Assembly (NCBI GenBank): GCA_964020975.1
Contig: OZ026619.1
Coordinates: forward strand, 98,576,148-98,640,147
DNA length: 64,000 nucleotides
Direction of reading: 5' to 3'
Source: Hermodice carunculata
Taxonomy: Eukaryota; Annelida; Polychaeta; Eunicida; Amphinomidae
Both the position numbers and the translations under genes were made by a program. The notes under the pieces were generated by a model. The model made no database searches, was not told the origin of the DNA, and was given only the letters and a program-made list of their open reading frames with translations. Below are positions 26,568 to 36,593 of this stretch, piece after piece (the stretch's first letter is position 1; every line of letters starts with the position of its first letter).

Positions 26568-27095
26568 AGTCTCGAAATAACACAGGCATCATGGTTTGTC
26601 ACTTTTCTGCAGCCATTAACCGCAATGCCAGTATGCAGAAAGTTTTCTAGTGTGCGAAATGGTAAAACACTCAAATGTACCGTGTGTCGAAAACCCTTGA
26701 GCATTCCCTGAACTTCAGAATGTCAAGTTCCCGGTTTTTCAAAATATTCTTGAGTTGTGACAGAAGTGGTCAACGCATTGCAACGTCAGTACTTGACAAA
26801 AGCAGATCAGATAGGTCGAAACCACAGACTATGTAGTCTACATTTTGAGGATGAACCACCAGTTTACGATGATATAGTGCCCACAGTATTTGATCTACCT
26901 CCACATTTGCAGAAAAAGGCATGCCGTCCCAGACCAACCCCAAAAGCAAGAAAACCTCTCCCTCCAGAACCTCGCTTCTCCACCACCTGGACCAGTATGG
27001 AAGCTGAGGGCATTTACCCACAAGCAGACCAAGGTCATGATGATATCAGAGTCAGAGAATGTGAAACAGCTGTGCCAGAAAAATCATGGACATAG
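26568..27095 (+). pseudogene. Broken THAP-domain gene
   Basis: THAP domains are zinc-dependent DNA-binding folds (C2CH) of animal transcription factors and P-element-like transposases. Here one frame from ATG 26659 reads MVKHSNVPC, then VKFPVFQNILEL and QKW, the N-terminal half with its conserved Pro and Trp. The second half is in another frame: RNHRLCSLHFED (26820-26855), the C-x2-H ligands, and VPTVFDLPPHLQKK (26880-26925), the AVPTIF-type end. One frame change and at least two stops (TGA) lie between. A good splice acceptor (TTTATTTACAG, ending at 26567) precedes it. The downstream part (to 27095) is unrecognised. Either a host pseudogene or a P-like transposon remnant. Confidence 0.6.
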
Positions 27096-27174
27096 AAACT
27101 GGGAGATATGTTGAGACTGCAACACTTCATGACAAAGCATTTGAAACTAAAGGAGTTCATGGCAGTATTTAGCA

Positions 27175-27747
27175 ATGTTTATTTTGGGTGTGGGTCCAGA
27201 GGAATCGGATGCCATGGCATCAGTAGAACGCCTACAACCACTCACTGACACAGTGTCTAGACACGTGTTTAGTGATTCCGGTCATCTAGAGGAATATTTA
27301 CCAAGTGTGTCTATGAATGCACTTTCATTAACTTGTCATTACATGTGTGAGGATCATTGGGATAATAATTGTGGAGTAAAGTCATGACAAGGTTTGTTTG
27401 CTGCAAAATTTAGACTGAATCATTTGTCCAAGCTGCAGAATACTATTGGTGATAAAACTGAAACAGCTTGTCCTTCTGATCTCCACATAGGCAGTTCCAT
27501 ACTCTGCTGGGACAAGGCTAAGGTCACTCGACTACATACTAAATTTATAACAGCTGGAAAGTTGATGTTAGATGTTACAACACCTACTGGTGAGAGAGGT
27601 ATTATAACACCCTGCACCCCCCCCTCCTCAACGGACCAGGCCTTTCAATTTGTATCATTAACTAAATTATTAGTTCACCTTTACATCTTCAACAATTTCG
27701 CCAATTTACGGAAGCAAACAACTATTACCTTTACACAAAAGTGGTGA
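27175..27747 (+). CDS. Unrecognised frame downstream of the THAP remnant
   Basis: One frame runs from 27175 to 27747 with a single TGA at 27385-27387. Before it: PEESDAMASVERLQPLTD and SMNALSLTCHYMCEDHW. After it: GLFAAKFRLNHLSKLQNTIG and VTRLHTKFITAGKLMLDV. Composition is protein-like, and the frame follows the THAP remnant on the same strand, so it may be the rest of the same dead gene or transposase. I do not recognise a domain. Confidence 0.35.
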
Positions 27748-27764
27748 TATGGGGTGCGAAGTGT

Positions 27765-28130
27765 AACATTGATTTCGTGCACGAAATTGTAATACTCAAT
27801 CGTTTTTGTGGATAGAATCACAACACGATTCACAAAATTGTAAGTGCAAATTATAAATCAAAGACCCACCACGAAATTAAACTCCTCTTACGATTTTATG
27901 GACAAAACTGAAAGAAAACAAATCACAGGACTGAAAGTAATTCACAAAATCGAACAATCGTGTTTAATTGTGTGCACGACATTGAAATAGTTTATCAATT
28001 TTGTGCACAAAATCGTATAATGTTATGAATTTCGTGCACAAAAGTGTAAGCTTTCATCAATTTCGCACACGAAATTAAAAATTGGGATCTACAAAATTGA
28101 ATATGTCAATTTCGTCAACAACATGATTAG
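27765..28130. repeat. Minisatellite built on short palindromes
   Basis: Units of about 29 bp whose core is a near-palindrome of the form AATTTYGTGCACRAAATT. Clear cores at about 27769, 27968, 27997, 28026 and 28055, the last four spaced 29 bp. The first core, ATTTCGTGCACGAAAT, is a perfect palindrome. Confidence 0.75.
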
Positions 28131-28290
28131 GTTTATAAATTCTCAGGCTGTCCACAAAATCCTTAAATTTACCAAGTGTGCATGGTGAGCCTAAGTTTGT
28201 GAAAAACATCGGCTGCATGATTTACACATTCGCGGTATCGGAGCATGTTGACACCTGTGCAAAGTGTCCAAACGGTGGTTCATGTTACAT

Positions 28291-28505
28291 AACGCTATGC
28301 AAAGTAAAAACTGCTACTCCTCTTTAAATGAATTTTACATTGGCTCGATTTCTCCAGAACACTATGCAGAGTAATAACTGCTATTCATCTTTACGTTACA
28401 AGTTATGTGGGCTCAGTTGCTCCACAAAACTATGCAGAGGGAGCTGCTACTCATCTTTACATAAAAGTTTCTAGTGGCTCAGTTGCTGCATAACGCTACG
28501 TAGAT
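28291..28505. repeat. ~67-bp tandem array
   Basis: Three units starting at 28291, 28358 and 28427 and a partial at 28492. Core AACRCTATGCARAG...CTGCTACTCATCTTTA...GGCTCAGTTGCTCCA. Confidence 0.85.
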
Positions 28506-29204
28506 TATGCATAGCGATACACCTGCAATTTGTTGGTATGGTCGTCAGCGCCAAGTGTCATATCCATGTGGTGCATGTTACTTCCTGTTCTTTTGCCTCG
28601 ACCTCTTCTTGCCTTCCAGCGAGTCGCCTTTCTCATATTTTGTTTATGGTCTCTTCCCAGGCCCCATAAAAAAAACTTGAGAGTTTAGCTGCTGCCTTTT
28701 CAAAAAGGTAAAAGTCTGTACTACGCGCGCTCTGTGGCCCAGATAATCGGATATTATCCAAAGGGGTGTTCAAATTAGAACAGCCTAAAATATGGAAGTA
28801 AAAATCCATACCGTAGGAAATTTATGAGTAAAAACAGCTCCAGGTGGAATTGGTTTGTCCCTTTTTTATTTGTTTGTTTGCTTTTTGGTTTTGTTTTTTG
28901 TTTTGGTTTTTTATGTGTTTTTTTTTTCGTGGTTTTCTTCCACACCTTGGGTTTTTGATATACAGACACGCCAATCGGCGACAGATGTGAAAATTAGCAC
29001 ACATGTCAATCATGTTATTCATTTTACCACAAAATCTTCTTAACCGGTGGGGGTAGTATTTCCCATGAGATAAGGTTTGAAATTTTTAAAGGCAACTTCA
29101 TTAATATTTTCCAATTCTAGTGGAACCTAATTGCAACGAGGCAATCTGTACACCGCAGCCATACAGACCGTTCTCGCAACTGATGGATCCTATATCGGAA
29201 CAAG
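28506..29204. other. Unassigned stretch
   Basis: No gene recognised. 28855-28940 is T/G-rich low-complexity sequence. Confidence 0.4.
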
Positions 29205-29665
29205 GCTGTCAACCGCAATAAGGCTAATACTGCAAACAGGTAGGCTGCCTTCTACTAAGAGAGAGGTAGAGTACTGCAATAAATAAGCAATACACTGCAA
29301 TCAGAAAGGCTGGTGCTGTAAACAGGCAGGCCATAAACTGCCTACCAGGCAGGCTGGTACTGCAAATAGGCAGGCTATTCACTGCAACCAGGCAGGCTGG
29401 CTACTGCGAATAATGCAACCAGGCAGCTGCAGACTGCAATCAGAGCAGTTATGTAGTTGTGCTGCAAGCGGACAGGCTGTACACTGCAACCAGAAATGGT
29501 GTGAACTGTGTGTTTTGCTAACAGCCATGCTGTATTCTAGAACTACACTGGTAGTGAACTGCAACTGGAGTGGCCGCATACTGCAAACAGACAGGATGCA
29601 TAATTCTTGTATTACAACCAGACATGCTGTGTACCACATGTATCATAACCAGACATATTGTGTTT
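29205..29665. repeat. Degenerate ~25-bp minisatellite
   Basis: Fifteen or more loose units with core ACTGCAACCAGGCAGGCTG. Spacing varies from about 20 to 40 bp. Confidence 0.75.
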
Positions 29666-30167
29666 TTAGTTGAGCTGATCTGACAATCAGCTGAGCTTAT
29701 GTGACGGGTGGTGTTGATCCCTCGGCCCGTCCGTCCGTCGGAGGCCACAATTAAAGTTTTGGACATATTCTCCAAAAACGTCTGTTATATCCACTTTAGA
29801 CTTGGGGAGGACCTATATTGGAAGTCTACTGAGTTTGTTCAAATAATCATACTCCGGTGAATTTTTTAATAACTTTTTTTTTTTTTTTTTTTGGCAAAAT
29901 GGTAAAAATCTCCTCTGAAAGCGCTCTGCTATTGCTTAGAAATTGTAAAGGGACACTTCTGGGACTCCCTGTATCTTAATTTGACCAGTGGTGCTGCGAT
30001 TCTTTTTCTATTTTTTCCGGAATATCTGCGTGATCTTGCTACTTTCGACTTTCTTCCAAAATCATAATTCACATTCATCTGAAACTTGGTGGAAAGGTAG
30101 CTTGTGGGAGGAAAGAACAAAGTTGTTCACCAGGCAGAGATACTCTGGATCCCTTATTTTTAACGGG
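29666..30167. other. Unassigned stretch with GTCC motif and T run
   Basis: Contains CCCGTCCGTCCGTCGG at 29725-29740, similar to 38228-38243, and a T19 run at 29874-29892. No gene recognised. Confidence 0.35.
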
Positions 30168-30178
30168 TTTGTTTGTTT

Positions 30179-30218
<40 letters not shown>

Positions 30219-30297
30219 TTTTTTTTTTTTTTTTGTTTGTTTTTTTTTTTGTTTTTTTTTTTTTGTTGTTTTTTTTTTGTTTTTGTTCTGTTTGGGT

Positions 30298-30321
<24 letters not shown>
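30168..30321. repeat. Long T-rich tract with scattered G
   Basis: About 150 bp, almost all T, broken by single G or TTG. It could be a degenerate poly-T, or (TTTG)n in its left part. Confidence 0.9.
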
Positions 30322-30328
<7 letters not shown>

Positions 30329-31109
30329 GTACCTGTCAGTTAATGCATGCATTCTTGTTAATAATTATGCAAATCGGTGGAAATTCGCTCTTCAGCAATA
30401 TATTCAGCAGATAAATAAAGCTGTCCAAATAAGATTTTAATCATCAAACAACCATAGAAACATTGCACTTTGCTACTCCAATTGAGTAATTGTACTTACC
30501 AAGGCATAAATTTTGAAAATATACGAATTATACATAGAAGTATACGAAAGTGGCATAAAAACAGCAGCCCTCAATCGCCACGTGCAGTATAGGTCTCAAA
30601 TACATCCTGAATGCATGAATCATGCGGGCCTTCGCATTCATCACGCATCTTGCCGCCAATGACCTATGACGCTGTGGGAAATGAATGCTAAGCGTGTCGT
30701 CACTTGCCCAGTTTTCGATCAACGAATTTGAGTGACTCTTTTTCGTGCATATACTTTATATACGAACAAGAAAATTTTTCAACTTTTAAAATTGAATGAA
30801 AGGTCTTTCCACAAGGAATTGGAGCCTATTAATTTTTGCATCCTTCAGAGTAGTTGCCGTGGTCTTCAGTGGTTCGACTTACGTCGCAGCTGGCAGCGAA
30901 TGAATAAACTAAATAATCTGTGGTCATAAAGACGTTTCGTTGGCACCCTTTCTCTCTCCTGTTTCAAAGCAACATACTGGTACCAGAAATGGCAAAAATA
31001 CAGGTTTTGTGCCAAAGTGTAGCAGGCAGTCATATAAAACCTAGCGTAAATGGAAGAAAGTGTAATGTATTATGTTACAAACGCATGTGAAAAAAGGAAG
31101 TAAAAATGA
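30322..31109. other. Unassigned stretch
   Basis: No gene recognised. 30580-30720 has more CpG than its surroundings, without further support. Confidence 0.35.
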
Positions 31110-31194
31110 AGAAAGAAAGGGGCAGAGAGAAAGAAAGAAAGAAAAAAGAAAGGAGAGAGAGAAAGAGAAAGAAAGAAAGAGAGAAAGAAAGAAA

Positions 31195-31260
<66 letters not shown>

Positions 31261-31277
31261 AGAAAGAAAGAAAGAAA
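31110..31277. repeat. (GAAA)n microsatellite
   Basis: About 165 bp of GAAA with GAGA variants in its left half. Confidence 0.95.
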
Positions 31278-31784
31278 TCTACACGTTGCCTTTCATGAAA
31301 AATAGAGCATTTTTCGAAAGTTCAAAAAATGTCAAAAACAATTATTTCAACGAAAAGGCAATGCTGATGTTACAAACCAAAATGAAAACGAAAGGGAAAA
31401 TCAAAACTGTAAAAAGAGTAATTCTTGCAAAAGAATGGTTGTGACGTAAATCTTGGAATATTTGACACTCGTCAATAACAGATGGGTTATGCAGCTGTAT
31501 CAGAAGTGAACAGCAACAAACATCACTGCAGTTGGTAAAAAATCGAAAAAGAACCAAAATGTGCATTCCCAACTAGACCAGCATGATAAAAATAGGACTA
31601 TCACATTGTAAGCAAAAGAACTGTGACAGTCCTGTGCTCAGCTGACCTTACATGTACACATGCACTGTGGATTTCAATTGACTACAGTCAAGACGAAATA
31701 ATTACGTGACACATTTACATGCTATTCGTAAGCAGGACGTTCGCGTAAGGTAAATCTATAACTCTCTAGTGCCACCACATCTTA

Positions 31785-32045
31785 ACTTGGCAGTCATTGG
31801 CTATGTTCCTGGGCATGGCCCGTGTATATAATATTGATACACATTAACTTGGCTGTGTTGGTTATTTAGCTCACTCTGCCTTGAGCGTATAATGGTGATA
31901 TGACTTAACTTGGTACTTTATTTTCCCGGCGGTACCAGCCACGTGTATGTAAGGCTGATACAGCCTAACGCGGCACTCTCAGTAATTTTCCGTTCGTGTC
32001 ATGTTTATATTATGCTGATATAGCTTAAAACTTTGGTCCGCAATG
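31785..32045. repeat. ~60-bp degenerate tandem array
   Basis: Four to five units anchored by CTTAACTTGG (31790, 31844, 31905), CCTAACGCGG (31966) and CTTAAAAC (32025). Between anchors lie CGTGTATRTAAxxxTGATA motifs. Confidence 0.7.
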
Positions 32046-32640
32046 CAGAGATAAAGCTTGGATAATTTGTTGTGACTAGTGAAATGAGCTTTACATCCAA
32101 CTTGCTTTTTGCCCCCGCCGTAGGGGGAGGCATATTCCTGGCTCGTCCAGCCGTCCTTGCATATACTTTGATCCAGTCAATGTTTCACATCATGATACAA
32201 AAAAGATCGCCAAAGCAGATTTTTGCTTGAATTTTACATTAATTCTATTCTGGGACTTAAGATAGACTGTTTATATTTCTGGGTCACTACGACCTATTTA
32301 TTGATTACTTTGACCTATTTAATGTTCAGCATGGGTCTACCTTTCGGACTGGAATCAAATTTCTTTCCTTGCTTATATCGTACTCCTTAATGCGGAAGGT
32401 CATGATCATTTGTCCATCCGAAAAAGGCCTCTGTTATCTTTGCGTACTTTTCCTAAACTGGAATGCCCAAAGCCATTTAGTCCTCCAGAATTCCACGAAG
32501 TGTAGAATATTTTCCATCCCATTTGAATGAAATTGAAATTTTAAATATAGCTGATCATGTCATGTCATGTCATCAGAATACATCAAAATTACCCCGACTA
32601 TTTTTGCACAAACGTTCACTGCAAGGCAAAGAAATCAGGC
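32046..32640. other. Unassigned stretch
   Basis: No gene recognised. Contains CCCCCGCCGTAGGGGGAGGC near 32114, a GC-rich inverted motif, and a short CATGT tandem at 32559-32573. Confidence 0.35.
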
Positions 32641-32657
32641 TTTTTGGTGTTGATGGT

Positions 32658-32816
32658 GCTAAGGCGTATCAGTCAAGGTAGGAGATCACTCAGACAGTGC
32701 TGAGGCGTATCAGTAGAGGTAGCGTTCACACTTATTGACAGTGCTGAGGCGTATCAGTGGAGGTAGCGTTCACACTTATTGACAGTGCGGTGGCGTGTCG
32801 TTGAAGGTAGTTACAC
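32658..32816. repeat. 44-bp minisatellite, left part
   Basis: Units at 32658, 32699, 32743 and 32787 with core GCTGAGGCGTATCAGTRGAG and TTCACACTTATTGACAGT. It stops at LINE-H and resumes on the far side at about 33983. Confidence 0.9.
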
Positions 32817-33982
32817 ATATTTATTACAAAAAAAGCGATTGGGAAAGAGGGCGGAACCCTATAGGAATCCCTTTCGCAAAACAAAAAGAAGGAAAAGTGG
32901 AGTCTAAGTATAACAACAAAACGCCACTATCAGAATGAACACCACTGGACGCAGAAAGATAGAACGACAATGCCATATAATAAGACTTGTTGACAGGACA
33001 AGACGTCACATACAGGGAAAGATAATTAGGTATGCTATCATAAACAAACACTACTTCTTCCCCAATAACAATGAATATTTGAAAAATCATGTCACAGCTC
33101 CAGGCCTGCCTATGGATTTGATGTACGTGAAAGCTTAAAAAGTGTTTTCGTTTTTCTCGAAAAGTACAATTTTCGGGGCCAAATTATAAAGTTTGCACCA
33201 TCAATAGAGCAAACAGAATAAAGCTTTTTTAAAGACTGTTTGTTCTACCATAACATTTCCACATACAAAAAAGTAATGAGAAACATCTTCATTTGCAGCA
33301 CCACAGAAGCAGCTGGAGGACTCAGCGAGACCATTTTAAATAAATCTGCTTTGTGCATACTACACTTTATACGTAAGCGGGCATGTAAAACCGCTACTTT
33401 TCTGAACCCAATGTAAAATGGTGCTCTAACTTTAGGTTTATTTGATTTAATTTAATTTTGAATGTGTCTAGAAACTCAGCGCGACGAGCTGCAGGTGGCA
33501 AATCGTTCCAGAGACGAACGGCTGAAGGAAAAACAAGATGCATTGAATAAATTAGTTCGTGCTCGAATTAGAGACAAAGTGTATCCAGATCTCACATAAT
33601 ACTTGTTTCGTTACTGGACGGAAATTGGTAATAAATCTGTCAAATATTGGGGTGCAACACCCTTAAGAATTTTGTAACACATGATTAGTTTACTTTTACT
33701 TCTTCTGTCTGACAATTTTTCGAAACCAGATTTCTGATAAATTAGATCGTGACTTACTCCAGCTGTTGCTCCTGTGGCGACTCTTGCAGCTGCTAGATTG
33801 ACTTTTTCTAGATCCTGGCAGTCAGTACTTGTACACCCATCCCACACAACAGCCCCGTAGTCTAAAAATGGCCGTACATGTAGAAAGGAGAAATAAAGAG
33901 TTTCCAGAGTTTTTCTGCTTAAACGATATTGTGGATGTTTCAAAATGTTTACCATCTTCATGCCTTTGGTGGTTAACACTTC
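32817..33982 (-). mobile_element. LINE-H, 5'-truncated CR1/L2-like element inside a minisatellite
   Basis: Read on the - strand it begins within the post-RT domain: KHPQYRLSRKTLETLYFSFL, FLDYGAVVWDGCTSTD, LAAARVATGATAGVSHDLIY, APQYLTDLLPISVQ, stop (33611). Traces follow of the LWNDLPPAARRAEFLDTFK block, of HARLRIKCSMHKADLFK, and a decayed zinc knuckle. The 3' end has AATAAATATGTG against the minisatellite at 32817. RT and endonuclease are lost to 5' truncation at about 33982. At least three frame changes or stops after 33611. It splits one 44-bp array into two parts. Confidence 0.8.
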
Positions 33983-34140
33983 ACACTTACTGTCAGCGCT
34001 GAGGCATCTCGGTGAAGGAAGTTGACACTTGCTGACAGTGCCGATGCCTATCGGTGAAGGTAGGAGTTCACACTCACTGACAGCGCTAAGGCATATCTGT
34101 GAAGGTAGGTCTTCACACTTACTGACAGCGCTGATGTTTG
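33983..34140. repeat. 44-bp minisatellite, right part
   Basis: Three to four units of the same type as 32658-32816 (TTCACACTTACTGACAGCGC, GAGGCATATCGGTGAAGG). A stray unit is also present at 39708-39742. Confidence 0.85.
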
Positions 34141-34144
34141 TATG

Positions 34145-34310
34145 TACAGTGAAACCTGCCTATTGTGGACACTTCTGGAACTGGCAAAAAGTGTCCACAG
34201 TGGGCAAGTGTCCACAATAGACAGGTGCTTTTAACAAGAAAATTGACCTTTCGGTCCTGGACATAATTGTCCATATTATACAGGTGTCCACAAGGACAGG
34301 TTTTACTGTA
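34145..34310. mobile_element. MITE with pogo/Tc1-like ends and TA flanks
   Basis: 162-bp element 34147-34308. Left end CAGTGAAACCTGCCTATTG; right end, on the other strand, CAGTAAAACCTGTCCTTG. Both are followed inward by TGGACAC, giving terminal inverted repeats of about 25 bp. TA dinucleotides flank it on both sides, as expected for Tc1/mariner-pogo insertion. No transposase. It is followed directly by (TATG)n. Confidence 0.85.
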
Positions 34311-34377
34311 TGTATGTATGTAAGTATGTATGTATGTATGTATGTGTGTATGTATGTATAAATGTATGTATGTACGT
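34309..34377. repeat. (TATG)n microsatellite
   Basis: About 68 bp of imperfect TATG starting at the TA flank of the MITE. Confidence 0.9.
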
Positions 34378-34589
34378 ATCATATACAGAGGGGCACATGA
34401 TTTGAAGAGAAGATAAAGCACGACGAACTCAAGAGAAAGACTTTCTGAACGCCATATACTGTATCTTGCTTGAAACACAGCCTAATGTTATGTTGAAAAA
34501 ATTGTTGTTTCGGTGTAAAATCCAAATATGCTTGCTGACAAAAGTCAAGCACTTCCATATCAGGTGAATCAGTTTATCTATATTATGGT

Positions 34590-34880
34590 ATATGGAGTGC
34601 TGACCACCTTCCTGATATCAGAACACAACCCTTTTATTTATGTTAATACATTTGTTTGGTCACCTGTTGTCTTGCATTTGCCCTTTTTTGACCTCCATTT
34701 GACCTGTGTCTAGCTATGTGTGCTCTGATGTGTGGCTTATGACGGATTTTGTGTCACGACCTGTATCCATTGTTTCACACCCTGGGCCAAATACAGGACA
34801 ACAGGTGGCCCAACTTATGCATAAACATAAGCCAAGGGGTTGTGTTCTGACATCAGGAGGGAGGTCAGCACTCCATATGT
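34590..34880. mobile_element. Foldback structure with ~95-bp arms
   Basis: Left arm 34590-34686 (ATATGGAGTGCTGACC...CACCTGTTGTC) and right arm 34784-34880 are reverse complements with about 80% identity, around a loop of about 97 bp. No coding capacity. Probably a foldback transposon or a MITE with long inverted repeats. No clear target duplication was found. Confidence 0.75.
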
Positions 34881-34896
34881 GTAGAATATTGTCCCA

Positions 34897-34994
34897 GTGT
34901 TTAGCATTCTCTCGGATAAGGACGGAGAACAATAGCCAAACCGTGAAGAGGTGAAATGATATTCTTCGTCCGCATCCGAGAGAACGCTAAACAC
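34897..34994. repeat. Inverted repeat, 33-bp arms
   Basis: GTGTTTAGCATTCTCTCGGA at 34897 pairs with TCCGAGAGAACGCTAAACAC ending at 34994. The loop is about 32 bp. It lies next to the larger foldback and may belong to it. Confidence 0.75.
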
Positions 34995-35199
34995 AAGGAT
35001 AACATCTGATTTATTGTGCAACGTTTTTCTTGACAAGTGCCTCCGGCTATGCCCAGGTAGCAAATTAAACTGACGTCAAAAGAGGTAATGTGTAAAAGGG
35101 GAAAGAACATCCATTTTAAACATGTTTCAACAAATGTCCAAGTTACCTAAGGGCTAACAAAAATATGTGTGGTTCCGGTAATCTGACAGGCCCTACTAA

Positions 35200-35560
35200 A
35201 AAGACCTAACCCTAAAATTCATGGAATAAAAAGGTACTTTCAAGCCGCCTTTCCCTAATACATATTGATCGACCCAGGCCAGTGCTAGAAACTCAAAGAC
35301 CCAAGTGGTCCAAAAAGTACGTTTTTTTTCATTGGCCCACATGAAACATATGTGGTCAAAAGGGCCAAAGCAAGCGCTCGAAGGGATGCTTGGGGGGGGG
35401 GGGGGGTCTGGGGGCATTCTTGGGAGTTTCGAGTGGAAAATCTTGCCTTGAAATGGTTGACGAAAACACAACACTTTAATCATCATTGTACTGATTGGCC
35501 TATTTTCCCACGGATTGTACAAAAATCTTATAGAAATTAGCAAAAATTAGTAAAAACAAA
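35200..35560. repeat. G-run-centred dispersed repeat, copy 1
   Basis: A G14 run followed by TCTGGGGGCATTCTTGGGAG (35393-35426). Similar in layout to 51835-52080, where a G run is followed by TTCTGGGGGGCCTCTCCCAG. I infer one family. Confidence 0.45.
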
Positions 35561-36261
35561 AATTAATTTTAAAAAAGACCATCACCAGGTTATCAATTAA
35601 GATAAGACAAATTTTGTATTTATACATGTTACGCTTTAGGGAATTTTTGCACACATATTATGTTTATAAATGCGGTGAAAATTAACTAGTCAATTATCCT
35701 GCAATAAGTAAGTTGTGTATTTTCTCTGCAAAAGCAAGAGGAAAAATTACATTAAGCTAATCAATAGGTCTAAATGTACTTAACTTTTATCACTGAATGT
35801 TGATTGATTGATAATATATAATTCACACATTTGCCAACATTGTGCAATATAATTGCTGAATGCACACCAAACTATGATGCATGAAATGGGAGCACCAAAT
35901 GCCTAGGGAATCTTGCTTTTGCTTATTTCCATGGTGGACCACAACATGAAAATAGCATATAAGAAATCAGAAAAATATTAAGTTGCTTTGCACAGGTTTG
36001 TAGCTGAAAGGCTTTAATCATTGATGAATTAAGAGATAGATCTAAATTGTCCATAAATTAATATATAAACATAAGCACCAAAGGCATAATTTTTATAAGA
36101 CTAAAATACTGAAATTATAAATAGATAAAGTGGTCCCTCTCCAGTTCTCCCATCTCATGGCGGTCACGCATCAAGAATGACTTCACCTTATTATTTTAAA
36201 AATGTTCTTACATTCACTCTCTTTGATATACCCTGCCAGGTTCTGCATGGTATAATCATAG
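35561..36261. other. Unassigned stretch
   Basis: No feature recognised; AT-rich. Confidence 0.4.
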
Positions 36262-36593
36262 TACAGTAGTACCTGCAATTACCGACCCCAGTGCTCACCT
36301 GTTCAAAACATGGACCTGCTAGAGTAACCTAGAGTAGGTCCATTTGCAAAACGACCAGTTTTCCTTGGCACGGGCGCTTTTGCAATGTTAAAAGACCTGG
36401 CGCGAACGACCACAGTGCTGTCCAACTGGAAATCTCTGTAGCAGCAAATTTAGATTCCCTGGGCTGGAGCATTTTCTCAACTTCTTCACATGAGAAATAC
36501 TTATTTTGGATAAATTCTATAGCATTTTTCAAGAACTGTTATGCAAAATTTTGCTCCAATGCTCCAGTTGGACACGACCCGCACAATCGCACC
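36262..36593. other. Pogo-type terminal motif and adjoining sequence
   Basis: TA then CAGTAGTACCTGCAATTACC at 36264 resembles a pogo/Tc1-type terminal inverted repeat. No partner end was found. 36329-36532 is open on the - strand (AIEFIQNKYFSCEEVEKMLQ). I cannot assign it. Confidence 0.35.

Noticed and set aside
29725-29740. GTCC tandem motif as a regulatory site (also 38228-38245)
   Set aside because: Only a short simple repeat shared by two loci; nothing ties it to a function.
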